From: Rhodoferax sp. OV413
GTDB taxonomy: Bacteria; Pseudomonadota; Gammaproteobacteria; Burkholderiales; Burkholderiaceae_C
Assembly: GCF_900104385.1 (NCBI RefSeq)
Contig: NZ_FNJA01000001.1
Location: 1,214,386-1,278,385, forward strand
Length of the DNA stretch: 64,000 nt
Direction: 5' to 3'
In this document: piece by piece, positions 54,354 through 64,000 of the stretch
Layout of the letters: the number at the start of each line of letters is the position of its first letter
How positions within the stretch are numbered: the stretch's first letter is position 1
Made by a program: the position numbers and the translations under genes
The notes under the pieces: generated by a model
Told to the model about the DNA's origin: nothing
What the model saw: only the letters and a program-made list of their open reading frames with translations
Database searches by the model: none

Positions 54354-55133
54354 ATGCCAAATGTTCACATCCTCATCCAACCGCATTCAAACCGCGCTCG
54401 TGGCGTCACACTTATTGAAGTGCTGGTAGCCATAGTCATCCTATCTATAGGACTTCTGGGCATAGCAGGCCTTCAGGTCGCAACCACAAAATTTAAACTC
54501 GGAAGCCAGGCTCGCGCAGCAACCGCCTCGCTTTACGCCGATTACGCAGATTTAGCGCGTCTGAACCCTGACATGCTAGGGAAAAGCTGGGTGTCTGGCG
54601 GTCGGCTTACAGCAGTACCAGACCATGCCGGCTACAGTTCTCTATATGCATTCCCTGCCTACTCGGACACTGCAACATATGCGAATAATCCGGATGCCAT
54701 CGGCATTAGCTACCCGACGGGTAGCACTTGGGCTAACCAGCAAGCCATCAGCGATACCACACTTCAAACCCAGATAAATGCCGTAGCCTGTGAAGGTAGC
54801 AATGCCATATGTATACCTGCTGACCGCGCCACATACGATATGCTAAGTTGGCGCCAGCGCGTGCGCAACAGTCTGCCACAGGGAGCCGTTTTTGTAACGG
54901 GTGACCGTAGTACTGGCGTGGTGGTCACGCTTATGTGGCTCGACAAAGACAACACCGATCAAACGGCAACCACTAACGACGGCACCAGTGGGACCCAGCC
55001 AAATTTGGTTCTGGCCACCCAATGCAGCACTGTCGCAAGCACCAACTTTGGCCTCGCGCGGCAAACCTGCTGCCCCGATGCCGCGGCAGCACCTGCTGGA
55101 GTGCGTTGTAACCGCTTTTCCTTCATGCCATGA
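54354..55133 (+). CDS. pilV: Type IV pilus minor pilin PilV-like
   Basis: A 259-residue minor pilin. The leader ends RG^VTLIEVLVAIVILSIGLLGIAGLQ, the PilV consensus, with Glu5 of the mature helix. The globular domain has several Cys near the end (STV...RQTCCPD). AGGAG lies eight bases before the ATG at 54354, so the GTG at 54345 (inside that site) is rejected. Its stop overlaps the pilW start (ATGA). Confidence 0.87.
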   Translation: MPNVHILIQPHSNRARGVTLIEVLVAIVILSIGLLGIAGLQVATTKFKLGSQARAATASLYADYADLARLNPDMLGKSWVSGGRLTAVPDHAGYSSLYAFPAYSDTATYANNPDAIGISYPTGSTWANQQAISDTTLQTQINAVACEGSNAICIPADRATYDMLSWRQRVRNSLPQGAVFVTGDRSTGVVVTLMWLDKDNTDQTATTNDGTSGTQPNLVLATQCSTVASTNFGLARQTCCPDAAAAPAGVRCNRFSFMP

Positions 55134-56221
55134 AACACAACAAACTGTTTGTACACCAGCGCGGCGTTACGCTGATTGAACTGATGGTGACAATTGCCAT
55201 CACTTTGTTTTTAGTAGCGGCTGCAGCCTATGTTTATCTGGGCACAAGAGAAACCCAACGTGCCATTGATCGAAACGGCAGCAATGCCGAAACCGGCACG
55301 TTTGTACTACAGCTGATCGGCCGCGACATCATGAAAGCGGGCTACTACCCAGCCAATATCTCCCGCGTCACCACCGACGAAGGTTTCCCCAAGTTGGCCG
55401 GCTTCCCTCCCACCAAGGACATCAACAATAACGCACTGGCAACCGACTGGACGCCCCCTACACCGCAGTCAGTTTATCTATCAGGCCTGTTTGGCTGTGA
55501 TGGCGCGCAATATGATCCAACAGCCACTCCTCCCTGCGGTACGCCTTCGGCCAACGAGCCTGACTCGCTTGTGGTGAATTACTTCACCAACGACAACATG
55601 GGTGTCAACGTAGGCGATCGATTTGACTGTAGCGGAGCAGATGTCGCCAACAGTGCCAGCAACGGTAATAGGCTCAATACAGTGCAACCCCTTCAGGCGC
55701 CACTCCAGCCGCTATTTGTATCCAACCGCTATGCAATTTCTGCAGCCAAAAAAACCCAAATCGATCAGCAGGAAATAACAACCCGAAGCTTCGCATGTGT
55801 TGGCAACGGCAGCGGCGACAACGCTGGAAGTACCGGAATTCCCTACCAACCCATACTTGCTGGCATTGAAGATATGCAAATCACTTATGGGGTTTTTGCC
55901 GCGACTGCCAACCAAGATCGTCGAACGCCAGATAAATACTACACAGCGACCGAGGTCAGCAATTTGGCGACTGTATCGGTGGAGTTCGGGGCGCTGGGCG
56001 TAACACCGCTGCCACCATGGTCTCGAGTTGTTTCAGTTCGCGTTTGTGTCATGACAAAAAGCGTAGGAGCCGCCCCCAAGATTGCCGACAAAGCCGGCGT
56101 TGAGCGGAAATATCTGGACTGCAAAGGCGTAGAGCAAACCCAAGCAGCAAGTGACAGCAGTTTGCGAAAGCGCTTTGTTCAAGAGTTTGCTGTTCGCAAT
56201 CGGCTGAACCAGACCTACTAG
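55130..56221 (+). CDS. pilW: Type IV pilus minor pilin PilW-like
   Basis: A 363-residue minor pilin with the leader HQRG^VTLIELMVTIAITLFLV (Glu5 present) and a long soluble domain with cysteines (FGCDGAQYDP, TRSFACVGN). The PilW C-terminal region typical of the family (EDMQITYGVF... VVSVRVCVM) is present. It overlaps pilV by four bases and is followed nine bases on by pilX. It likely forms part of the tip complex with PilV, PilX and PilY1. Confidence 0.87.
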   Translation: MKHNKLFVHQRGVTLIELMVTIAITLFLVAAAAYVYLGTRETQRAIDRNGSNAETGTFVLQLIGRDIMKAGYYPANISRVTTDEGFPKLAGFPPTKDINNNALATDWTPPTPQSVYLSGLFGCDGAQYDPTATPPCGTPSANEPDSLVVNYFTNDNMGVNVGDRFDCSGADVANSASNGNRLNTVQPLQAPLQPLFVSNRYAISAAKKTQIDQQEITTRSFACVGNGSGDNAGSTGIPYQPILAGIEDMQITYGVFAATANQDRRTPDKYYTATEVSNLATVSVEFGALGVTPLPPWSRVVSVRVCVMTKSVGAAPKIADKAGVERKYLDCKGVEQTQAASDSSLRKRFVQEFAVRNRLNQTY

Positions 56222-56230
56222 TTCCACACT

Positions 56231-56959
56231 ATGACAAGGCCAAAGAAATTAACGCTCATGCGTTACACACAGCCCGCCCAATCTCAACGAGGAGTCGCAC
56301 TAGTCATGGTGTTGCTTTTTTTAATAGCAATTACAGGTTTAACAGTCTGGGCTGCTCGCCAATCCATGCTCGGCGAAGGTATGGCCCGCAATCAGCAAGA
56401 TATGGAGGTAGCCAGACAGGCTGCAGAATCCGCTCTACGCGATGCTGAACGGGATATTGAAAATGCAGGACTAAATGTAGCTAATTGGGCAGTCAATCCC
56501 AACCTCTTGGCAGGAAAGTCTTGCTCAAGGACTGCGCGCAAATTGATTGCCATTGACTTCACAACTAATTGCGCCAAAGGGCTATGTCTTCGCACCGAAG
56601 CGCAATATGCGAGTTATCAATGGAGTACAGCAGATACATTGACCGGCGGTGAACCTTGGTGGCCGAGTAGTAAAGGCGGTCAATGGGTCAATGACTTTAA
56701 TGGAAGTACTGTTACCAAGCCTGGTAGAACACCCGTAGACACAAGTAACTGCGAAACATTTACAGGGGGTGTACCACTTGGCACATATACCGGAGCATCC
56801 CCAATTAAAGGTGTAGCAGTCCAACCCGAGTATCTGATTGAATACTTCAAGCGTTCAGTACCCGGGCAGCAAGAAAAAGACATATACCGTATCACCGCAC
56901 GAGGATTTGGCTACACCCCTCGCACTCAGGTGGTTGTTCAGTCCATTTTTCTACCTTAG
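56231..56959 (+). CDS. pilX: Type IV pilus minor pilin PilX-like
   Basis: A 242-residue protein of the PilX group. The leader SQRG^VALVMVLLFLIAITGLTVWAARQS lacks the usual Glu5, as in other PilX-type pilins, and the QQDMEVARQAAESALRDAER helix is typical. PilX helps link the minor pilins to PilY1. It starts nine bases after pilW and lies 60 bases before pilY1. Confidence 0.84.
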   Translation: MTRPKKLTLMRYTQPAQSQRGVALVMVLLFLIAITGLTVWAARQSMLGEGMARNQQDMEVARQAAESALRDAERDIENAGLNVANWAVNPNLLAGKSCSRTARKLIAIDFTTNCAKGLCLRTEAQYASYQWSTADTLTGGEPWWPSSKGGQWVNDFNGSTVTKPGRTPVDTSNCETFTGGVPLGTYTGASPIKGVAVQPEYLIEYFKRSVPGQQEKDIYRITARGFGYTPRTQVVVQSIFLP

Positions 56960-57019
56960 TCGGTATGAGTGACACGTATTCTATTGATTAACCGAAAAGT
57001 AATTCTCTCTGGAGCCTCT

Positions 57020-60000
57020 ATGCTAATAGTCCAAAAATTTTGTACAGCTATACTTATGACTGCAGCATTAGGAGGGCTTCTGCCTGCACAAGCAACTTCG
57101 GTAGAAGTATCGTCGCCACGCCCCTTAGTTCCACCAAACGTCACGACCAGCTCCAATCGGCCAATGATCATGTTGGCAGCCTCAAAGGACCACAGTATGT
57201 TTGGTCCCGTGTATACAGATTTTGAAGATCTTGATGACGATGGCACAATTGATACAACGTTCAAGCCCACATTCAAATACTACGGCTATTTTGATCCTAC
57301 AAAATGCTACGCATATGACAATACCAATAAGCAATTTAATCCCGCAGCATCATCCATTATTATTACATCCACTGTAACAACGAATGGCGTCACCAAAACA
57401 CTGGAAAGATATACATGCACTTCGGCGCAAAGTTACTGGAGTGGAAATTTCCTAAATTGGTCCACCATGACCCGTTTGGATGTTGTTCGAAAAATGCTAT
57501 ATGGTGGAACACGCAGTACAGATGCAACTGGAAATACAGTTCTTGAACGCGTAAAGCTTAACTGGGATGCACATTCATTCGTCAAATACTACCGCGGCAC
57601 TGACATAAGAGATTACACGCCATTCACAACTGCAGCGTTGACAAAGACTACGGGCAGCAATCCAAACGTGTACGCAGGCCTAAGTATCTGCAACCTAGGC
57701 ACAAATGACAGCACCACTGCATCCCCAAACCCACCCATAATGAGAATGGTGAAGGGAAATGTTCGCTTTTGGGCCACAGTAGAATATGAAGTATGCCAAT
57801 GGAGAGACACATACAATTCCGGAACTTTTGGGCCTAAATTAGCCCGATACTATAGAAATTCTGATATTGACGGAATTTCCCACGAAGTCACCATTCCGTC
57901 TATTGCTAGAGATGGAGCAACTTATAGCAGCATAGGTCCGGAATTAACTGTACGAGTGAAGGTATGTGACCCTGCATTTATTGGAGAGGAAAGGTGCCAA
58001 GCTTTTCCATCCAATTCAACGACCAATTTAAAACCATACGGTTTATTCCAGGAATTCGGATACGCCGCGGCAGGGACTGCCGCGAGAGCGGAATTTGGAG
58101 TTATTACAGGTAACTATAGCGAGAACTATACAGCTGGCACCCTACGCAAAAATATGGGTGATTTTGCCGATGAAATTAACCCAAGTACCGGCGTTTTTTG
58201 CCATAGCGCTTCTTCTGGTTGTGCAACCACATTAGCGGCCCCAGATGGTCGCACCACCGGCATAGGTGCAATCAAGACATTTGACTCGATATTATTGAAT
58301 GATAGAACCTCTCGAAGTTACGGATCGTCAGGCACGCCGAGTTCTGTATCCCAAGGCTCTTTATCCTCCTGGGGAAATCCAATTGGAGAAATGCTGGTAC
58401 AAGCGCTTCAGTATTACTCTTACGACGGTTCTACGCCATCTCCCACAAATCCAAGCACAACCACAAAAGATACGGCGCTAGGACTTCCAACCAGAACTTG
58501 GAGTGACCCACTATCAAACTCCAATGCAACACGAAACAGTTTATATGGCAACTCGATTTGTCGCCCTTTAAATACATTACTACTATCCAGCAGCAGCTTG
58601 AGTTTTGATGGTCAAGCCGCCACTCCTTTTGCGACCTTACCCAATAGAACGGGGGATATCGCCAGCTATACAAACACGGTAGGTGCAACGGAAGGCATAA
58701 ACAATAGCTTGCGTTCTATTGGGTCGGTTACTGGTGGTTATGGTGATTCCTGCTCAGCCAAAAGCGTGGTGAATTTATCTGATGTTTCAGGAATTTGCCC
58801 TGAAACACCTGCCATGGGAGGTACTTATCAGGTAGCAGGAGCAGCACTGTATGGCAATACTTCCAAAATTCGCACAGTAGCTACACCACCAAGCGATCTG
58901 CAATACGTGAAGAATGCCTTGAAAGTCAAAACCTTGGCGGCATCGCTCACTGGTGGTGCGCCGCGCATTGACGTACTGGTACCAGGAACCGGGACTAGCG
59001 CATCAAATCCAGCCAAATATGTATACATCACTCCCGAAAGTCTACAAAGCGGCGGCGGTATCAGTGCACCACTCACATTTGCGTCAATCAGCGCAAGCGC
59101 GACGCACGGTGCATTTATTGTCACTTGGAACGATATTTTAATGGGTGGCGACTATGACATGGATATCGTAGGCTATTTACGCTACGACATTATCACCAAT
59201 GCAACTACGCCTACAAGTTACGACATAAAGGTCACAACGGATATACCAGGTGTCTGCGGTGGTGGAGCAGGAACCCATGGATTCAGTATTATTGGAGTCA
59301 AAAATTTGCTAAATGCGGATGCTAATGGTCGATACTTAACGCATCAGCATTACAACGCTGGAACGTTACCAGGAATGCCTGCAACTTCACAGTATTTATG
59401 TGGAGACAATACTTACAGAAATTTAACCAGCCCAGCCAACACAACCTATAGAAACTTAACCTTAACCAGCCCTGCCTTTGCGGGTGCATACAGCGCGACA
59501 GTGTGCAATGTTACGGGAACAGGAGCAACGGGTGATCCAGATATTCCAACAGCCGCCGCTTACTGCACCGTCAAAGATGTTGATTATCCAGTTTCTTTAA
59601 CTTTTCATATGGATGGTGCATCCAATGCTCTAATTAAAGACCCATTATTTTACGCAGCCAAATATGGCGCATTTGACTCTAGTACAAAAAACAATAACAA
59701 CACTTATACGGATTTAGCGCTCCCGCCATCTGTAGATTCATGGGATAAAGTCAAAAGCGATGGATCTTTAGGAGCGGACGGCGTGCCCGATAATTATTTC
59801 TTGGCCCGTCGTCCAGATCTGCTTGAGGCACAGTTGCGCAAAGCTCTAGATAGCTTGGCCAAGAATGCAAACTCCGCCCCTGCGACAACGTCAGGACAGC
59901 TGGCGGAAGGCAGCTATAAATATGTCGCAAAGTTCGACTCCACGACCGTCACAGGTGATGTTGCAGCTTACAAGCTGCTCAGTAGCGGTGCGTTTGACAG

Positions 60001-62149
60001 TAACCCCACGTGGGAAGTTGGGGAGTTGTTAAAAATCCGCGCCAGCACAGACTACGTAGCCCCTAATCGTCCAGGTAACTCGCGTCAGATCATTACCAAT
60101 TTCGGAAACAAGAGCACTACAAACACTGCAGCAGCAATGCGCTTCCGTTGGACTGATTTACCCGCCGGGTATGTCACCCAGATGACTACATCCAGCACCA
60201 ACACCCTCAGCGCCACCAATGCTGCGCTGGTTCTGAATTACATGCGCGGCGATCAATCACTAGAAAGCGCCTCTACTGGACTGAGGGAGCGGGGCGATAA
60301 TTTATTGGGCCCTATCGTAAATGCCACGCCGTGGGTTCAAGCGCCGCCTTCAGCGAACTTCCTTGAATACCAATCTCCCGGCTACACGGCGTTCGCCAAT
60401 GACTCCGTCAATGTATCCCGCGAAAAACTACTATGGGTTTCGGCTAACGATGGGATGCTCCATGCATTCTGCGCAGAAGGAGGAGGCACGGTATGTCCTA
60501 CAGGGGGCAGCGAATTGTTCGCCTATGTCCCAGGCATGTTGGCCAATCGATTGGCCGAAATTCCTCTACAGCGAGGAATTGTAGGCCGAACCCGCTTGCA
60601 AGGTGCTAACTTCACATTGGATACAACCGAAACCCAACCCGACAGCACAGTATGGGCTTATGTGGATGGCAGCCCTTTTACCGCAGATGTAAAAACTAAT
60701 ATTGTGGTCGCAACTTCGACCACGGCTGAAACTGGTACCTGGAAGACCATGGCCTTCAGTTCGCTGGGACGAGGAGGACGAGGAATATTTGCCTTGGACG
60801 TCACCAATATAAGCACACTTGCTGCAGCAGAAAGTAGCCCTAACAGCATCTTTCAATGGCAGTTCACCCGTGATGATGACGATGACCTCGGATACCTAGT
60901 GGGCGACATCGGCACCAATACAAACACACGACAGGCCAATCCGGTAGTTAAGCTGAATAACGGTAAGTTCGGGCTGCTACTAGGAAATGGTTACCGATCA
61001 GCCAACGGAAAAGCTGTTTTGTTCATTTTGTTTGTAGATGGACCAAGCATCACCAGTGGCTGGACGGGCCAATACGTAAAAATAGTGGCAGATGCAGGCC
61101 CCAACAACGGGCTGATGGGTGTCACTTGGCTAGATCGAGACAACAACGGTACAGCAGACGCAGTGTATGCAGGTGATTTGAAGGGGAATCTGTGGAAATT
61201 CGACATCAGCAGTGCAGTTAGTACGGCCAACTGGGATGTCGCTTACAAAGGCACTGGTACACCAGCGGTTAACCGTCCGCTATTCACCGCTCAAAATAGC
61301 GTCACAACCGGCAATGTCACTACGGTGACCCCCCTGCCCATCGTTGCAGCCCCGGAGTACGTTTATCCTGCTTTCGATGGACTCATCATCAACTTTGGCA
61401 CGGGCAATGCTTTGGAAACAGGTGACTTTCCAAAGACCTCGGTACCACAACGCATATTTGGCTTATGGGATCGTCCAGCGTTTAGCTCGACAGACCAAAA
61501 CGGTACTGGACCGATGATTCAATCCGACCTATCCACGCTGATTACTAGAGCCTATGCGCGAAGCAGCACTGGTGTAGTGACGGCGACACCGAACTCCACT
61601 ACTGGAGGTGTTTCTACATACACGGCTATAGACTGGACTAGCAAAGATGGTTGGTATTTCAATTTTCCAGGTGCGAGTCCCCCACCAAATACGCCGAACC
61701 TGTCGGAAATGCTCTTAGCTGATCCAGATGTGCAGGCTGGGTATTTGTTGTTCCCCACTGTTCGTCAAAAGGTAGGTACGGAAAGCTGTAACAACACACC
61801 AGATGTCACGCTCTACATCATTGACCCCATAGCAGGCATTCCCACACGCAAAGCTCAGGGCTTAGCCAGTGATGGGACTTTGATTGCAGGAACCCCTGTG
61901 ATTAGCCAGAAGTGGGTGACGGTCACCAACCGGTCCACGGCAACCTACAAGCCACAGACCTGTGTTTCCGGAGAAGCTGGCTGCACCAATGTCAACGCAA
62001 CCACAGGCATTGGTGAAAAGGATGCAACTTGTCCTCCGGGAAGCAAGGCCCTGTCATCGGAGAGCGGATCTGAAAGCCGTACTCTGTGTTACAACCCTTT
62101 GGGCCGCGTGCAATGGCGTGAAATTCCTGGACTGAGGACGGACCAATGA
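57020..62149 (+). CDS. pilY1: Type IV pilus tip adhesin PilY1/PilC
   Basis: Large calcium-binding pilus-tip protein, 1709 residues. A signal peptide ends near LPAQATS. The N-terminal third has an acidic Ca-like loop [15 protein letters not shown] (~65-80) and a metal-dependent-adhesion-like region; the C-terminal third (from ~1130) is the PilC beta-propeller, with the Ca-site motif [16 protein letters not shown] (~1370) and KGNLWKFDI. The ATG at 57020 follows GGAG by six bases and opens a normal signal peptide; a GTG start at 56969 is also in frame but would add 17 non-signal residues. The coding sequence is visibly AT-rich. Confidence 0.88.
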   Translation: MLIVQKFCTAILMTAALGGLLPAQATSVEVSSPRPLVPPNVTTSSNRPMIMLAASKDHSMFGPVYTDFEDLDDDGTIDTTFKPTFKYYGYFDPTKCYAYDNTNKQFNPAASSIIITSTVTTNGVTKTLERYTCTSAQSYWSGNFLNWSTMTRLDVVRKMLYGGTRSTDATGNTVLERVKLNWDAHSFVKYYRGTDIRDYTPFTTAALTKTTGSNPNVYAGLSICNLGTNDSTTASPNPPIMRMVKGNVRFWATVEYEVCQWRDTYNSGTFGPKLARYYRNSDIDGISHEVTIPSIARDGATYSSIGPELTVRVKVCDPAFIGEERCQAFPSNSTTNLKPYGLFQEFGYAAAGTAARAEFGVITGNYSENYTAGTLRKNMGDFADEINPSTGVFCHSASSGCATTLAAPDGRTTGIGAIKTFDSILLNDRTSRSYGSSGTPSSVSQGSLSSWGNPIGEMLVQALQYYSYDGSTPSPTNPSTTTKDTALGLPTRTWSDPLSNSNATRNSLYGNSICRPLNTLLLSSSSLSFDGQAATPFATLPNRTGDIASYTNTVGATEGINNSLRSIGSVTGGYGDSCSAKSVVNLSDVSGICPETPAMGGTYQVAGAALYGNTSKIRTVATPPSDLQYVKNALKVKTLAASLTGGAPRIDVLVPGTGTSASNPAKYVYITPESLQSGGGISAPLTFASISASATHGAFIVTWNDILMGGDYDMDIVGYLRYDIITNATTPTSYDIKVTTDIPGVCGGGAGTHGFSIIGVKNLLNADANGRYLTHQHYNAGTLPGMPATSQYLCGDNTYRNLTSPANTTYRNLTLTSPAFAGAYSATVCNVTGTGATGDPDIPTAAAYCTVKDVDYPVSLTFHMDGASNALIKDPLFYAAKYGAFDSSTKNNNNTYTDLALPPSVDSWDKVKSDGSLGADGVPDNYFLARRPDLLEAQLRKALDSLAKNANSAPATTSGQLAEGSYKYVAKFDSTTVTGDVAAYKLLSSGAFDSNPTWEVGELLKIRASTDYVAPNRPGNSRQIITNFGNKSTTNTAAAMRFRWTDLPAGYVTQMTTSSTNTLSATNAALVLNYMRGDQSLESASTGLRERGDNLLGPIVNATPWVQAPPSANFLEYQSPGYTAFANDSVNVSREKLLWVSANDGMLHAFCAEGGGTVCPTGGSELFAYVPGMLANRLAEIPLQRGIVGRTRLQGANFTLDTTETQPDSTVWAYVDGSPFTADVKTNIVVATSTTAETGTWKTMAFSSLGRGGRGIFALDVTNISTLAAAESSPNSIFQWQFTRDDDDDLGYLVGDIGTNTNTRQANPVVKLNNGKFGLLLGNGYRSANGKAVLFILFVDGPSITSGWTGQYVKIVADAGPNNGLMGVTWLDRDNNGTADAVYAGDLKGNLWKFDISSAVSTANWDVAYKGTGTPAVNRPLFTAQNSVTTGNVTTVTPLPIVAAPEYVYPAFDGLIINFGTGNALETGDFPKTSVPQRIFGLWDRPAFSSTDQNGTGPMIQSDLSTLITRAYARSSTGVVTATPNSTTGGVSTYTAIDWTSKDGWYFNFPGASPPPNTPNLSEMLLADPDVQAGYLLFPTVRQKVGTESCNNTPDVTLYIIDPIAGIPTRKAQGLASDGTLIAGTPVISQKWVTVTNRSTATYKPQTCVSGEAGCTNVNATTGIGEKDATCPPGSKALSSESGSESRTLCYNPLGRVQWREIPGLRTDQ

Positions 62150-62631
62150 AGAACTTGAAGCGCCAGCAGGGCTTTACATTAATAGAGTTAATGATCACGG
62201 TTGCCGTTATCGGCATATTGGCAGCGATCGCCTTTCCCAGCTATACAGAGCAGATAGCCCGCGGTCGCCGCACTGAGGCGCAAACGGTTTTGTTGAGCGG
62301 CCAACAATGGATGGAGCGTTTTTACTCGGAAAACTATCGTTACGACCAGAATAGCGCGGGAACTGCGGTGACGGATACCAGTCAATTTCCCGCACGAGTA
62401 GCCTCTACTCCTGCTGCAGCGTATTACGCCATCACAGTAAGCAATTCAGCATCCAGCCCCCGCACCAGCTATACCATTACAGCTACACGCAAAACCGGTA
62501 CGAGCATGGCTGCGGATCGCTGCGGCGATATGACAGTGGACCACCTGGGGCGGCGCAGCATCGTGGCAGGCACGTACACAGCCAAGGCTGGATCCAACCT
62601 CACCACGGCGATCGCCTACTGCTGGAAATAG
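62146..62631 (+). CDS. pilE: Type IV pilin PilE-like (minor pilin)
   Basis: A 161-residue pilin. The leader QQG^[24 protein letters not shown] has the peptidase site and Glu5, and the globular part ends in two cysteines (RCGDM, YCWK) that can form the D-loop disulfide. It overlaps the pilY1 stop (ATGA). In related bacteria this gene of the pilY1 cluster is a minor pilin, not the main subunit. Confidence 0.86.
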   Translation: MKNLKRQQGFTLIELMITVAVIGILAAIAFPSYTEQIARGRRTEAQTVLLSGQQWMERFYSENYRYDQNSAGTAVTDTSQFPARVASTPAAAYYAITVSNSASSPRTSYTITATRKTGTSMAADRCGDMTVDHLGRRSIVAGTYTAKAGSNLTTAIAYCWK

Positions 62632-62654
62632 GGTCAGGCACTGTACCCGAGAGA

Positions 62655-63275
62655 ATGCGTATTGCCACCGTTGTATGGGCAGCTATCGGCTCATTGGTTA
62701 TCCATACTGCAATCCTTGGGCTACTTTGGCCAACCACTCCACCGCAACGTATATCCGACAGTCCCTCAACATCCGTCATTCAAGCACGCTTGCTCACCGA
62801 GACTAGCACCCAAAAGGAGGAGGAAGCACGAACCTCAGGGCAGCTTCAAGCAGCTGTCATTGCGCCAGAGCCACCTTTGGTCACTCCACGCAAAACAAAA
62901 GCTCGATCCAATCACGATACGCCCAACCCGATAGCTGCAGCAACTTCGGCAGAGCAATCCATACCAACCGCTCCAAGCCGCGAAGGCTACTTGCCTATTG
63001 AAAAAGTAGACCAACCTGCAACACCGCTAGGTGACTGGGAGATAGATCCCGAAATGTTGCCACGCAATACCACTCTACGGGTAGCAATACAACTCTGGAT
63101 ATCCGCGCAAGGGACGATCGACTATTGGGATCTGCTAGACACATCCATATCAGACCCGGATTTAGTTCAAAAAGCTCTCGCCACAATCGAGCAGACCCGC
63201 TTACAGCCAGCCTTGCTAAACCATACCGCGGTGCCTAGCGTACGTAGGTTAGAGCTTGTCATTAGCCGCGAATAG
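62655..63275 (+). CDS. TonB-like hypothetical protein after the pilin operon
   Basis: A 206-residue protein with an N-terminal signal-anchor helix (about 8-25), a Pro/Thr/Ser-rich middle (QLQAAVIAPEPPLVTPRKT) and a C-terminal domain resembling TonB C-terminal folds (LRVAIQLWISAQGTIDYWDL... TRLQPALLNHTAVPSVRRLELVI). The layout fits an energy-transducer or periplasm-spanning protein, but no ExbB/ExbD genes are near. It starts 23 bases after pilE and shares its AT-rich composition, so it may belong to the pilus operon. Function unknown. Confidence 0.65.
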   Translation: MRIATVVWAAIGSLVIHTAILGLLWPTTPPQRISDSPSTSVIQARLLTETSTQKEEEARTSGQLQAAVIAPEPPLVTPRKTKARSNHDTPNPIAAATSAEQSIPTAPSREGYLPIEKVDQPATPLGDWEIDPEMLPRNTTLRVAIQLWISAQGTIDYWDLLDTSISDPDLVQKALATIEQTRLQPALLNHTAVPSVRRLELVISRE

Positions 63276-63318
63276 TATTTGCCGATGCTCTCTTCGTCCA
63301 TATGTAGAAAATCATCCC

Positions 63319-64000
63319 GTGACTGACTTCGATCTCGATTTGATGCAGCAAGCGCTGGCCCAAGCAACCCAAGCCCGCCTGCTCGCCCCCCCCAACCCAG
63401 CTGTCGGCTGCGTTATCACCACCCGAGATGGGCAGATTCTGGGTACAGGTCACACCCAGCGCGTAGGTGGCCCGCACGCCGAAGTCATGGCGCTGCGCGA
63501 TGCCGCAGCCCGCGGCCACAGCGTGCAGGGCGCGACGGCCTATGTCACCTTGGAGCCCTGCTCCCACCACGGCCGTACCGGCCCATGCTGCGATGCGCTG
63601 ATTTCAGCCGGTATCCGCAGACTGGTCGCCTCCATCGCCGACCCTAACCCCGTCGTCGCCGGCAACGGTTTTGCCCGGCTGCGCGCCGCTGGCGTCGAGG
63701 TTGAAATCGGCCCCGGAGCCGCCGAGTCCCGCGAACTCAACCTCGGCTTCTTCAGTCGCATGGTACGTAAAACACCTTGGGTGCGGATGAAAATCGCTGC
63801 CTCGCTGGACGGCAGCACGGGCTTGGCCAATGGCGACAGCCAATGGATCACATCACCTGCAGCCCGAACGGATGGCCATGCTTCCCGGGCCCGCGCCTGT
63901 GCGGTGTTGACGGGCATCGGCACCATCCTCAAAGACAATCCCTCGCTGGACGCGCGCTTGGTCGATACGCCGCGGCAACCGCATCTGGTGGTACTGGACA
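63319..64000 (+). CDS. ribD: Bifunctional riboflavin biosynthesis protein RibD (3'-truncated by window edge)
   Basis: Deaminase/reductase of riboflavin synthesis. The visible ~227 residues start VTDFDLDLMQQ (GTG at 63319; ATG at 63343 also possible). The N-terminal cytidine-deaminase-like domain has the zinc motif GPHAEVMAL and TLEPCSHHGRTGPCCDALI (PCxxxx..C); the start of the C-terminal reductase domain is PWVRMKIAASLDG with the NADPH-site Ser/Thr region. It runs past the window end. GC content rises again here compared with the pilus genes. Confidence 0.92.
   Translation, partial: MTDFDLDLMQQALAQATQARLLAPPNPAVGCVITTRDGQILGTGHTQRVGGPHAEVMALRDAAARGHSVQGATAYVTLEPCSHHGRTGPCCDALISAGIRRLVASIADPNPVVAGNGFARLRAAGVEVEIGPGAAESRELNLGFFSRMVRKTPWVRMKIAASLDGSTGLANGDSQWITSPAARTDGHASRARACAVLTGIGTILKDNPSLDARLVDTPRQPHLVVLD

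Noticed and set aside
1-64000. CRISPR arrays, tRNA or rRNA genes, prophage or transposase genes
   Set aside because: None seen by eye; no regularly spaced repeats, no tRNA T-loop pattern with acceptor pairing and no transposase-like proteins.

Overview
The window looks like chromosomal DNA of a GC-rich betaproteobacterium of the order Burkholderiales, most likely family Comamonadaceae (Rhodoferax/Acidovorax-like). This is inferred from gene content (cyoABCD followed by a SURF1 gene and a RegB/RegA pair, an Anbu-type protease, glyA-nrdR close to ribD) and from a short palindromic repeat scattered through intergenic and coding DNA. It is not based on any database search. No rRNA, tRNA, CRISPR array, transposase, integrase or phage gene was seen.

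Layout. 1-6.7 kb: a bo-type quinol oxidase operon (cyoA partial, cyoB, cyoC, cyoD), then a SURF1 assembly factor and a RegB/RegA-type redox two-component system, chained by small overlaps. 6.8-12.8 kb: mutS, an orphan Anbu proteasome-like protease, an alpha/beta hydrolase, a HAD phosphatase and uppP. 13-20.3 kb (minus strand): two tandem paralogous lipoprotein serine proteases and macA-macB. 20.4-21.7 kb: a cardiolipin-synthase-like phospholipase D protein. 21.8-24.2 kb: an accessory patch made of a ~560-bp noncoding element with ~65-bp inverted arms, then three small genes separated by two structures that look like integron attC sites, with no integrase (a CALIN-like cassette cluster). 24.2-26.8 kb (minus): a LuxR-type response regulator and a PAS sensor kinase, divergent from a GH1 beta-glucosidase and a four-gene sugar ABC importer (27.0-32.7 kb). 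32.8-35.1 kb: a LysE-family exporter and a chemoreceptor. 35.4-40.5 kb: a ribose operon rbsBACRD with a perfect 20-bp LacI-type operator and no ribokinase gene. 40.7-49.9 kb: an MFS transporter, an endonuclease/exonuclease/phosphatase protein, a long DUF349 protein and a very long AsmA/DUF748 protein. About 49.9-50.2 kb: a probable 6S RNA on the minus strand. 50.2-53.6 kb: a long AT-rich leader, a lytic transglycosylase, a ZTP (pfl) riboswitch, glyA and nrdR. 53.7-63.3 kb: a type IV pilus minor-pilin/adhesin operon (fimT-like, pilV, pilW, pilX, pilY1, pilE) of visibly lower GC, plus a TonB-like small protein, then ribD running off the window.

Themes. (1) A ~55-70 bp repeat occurs at least twelve times; several copies lie inside genes, and in MacA and the AsmA-like protein they are read in the same frame, giving nearly the same Ala-rich peptide. 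(2) The 22.7-24.1 kb cassette cluster carries genes of unknown function. (3) Carbohydrate uptake (GH1 enzyme plus importer; ribose operon) and envelope functions dominate the rest. All boundaries, starts and functions were read by eye; no alignment or structure software was run.
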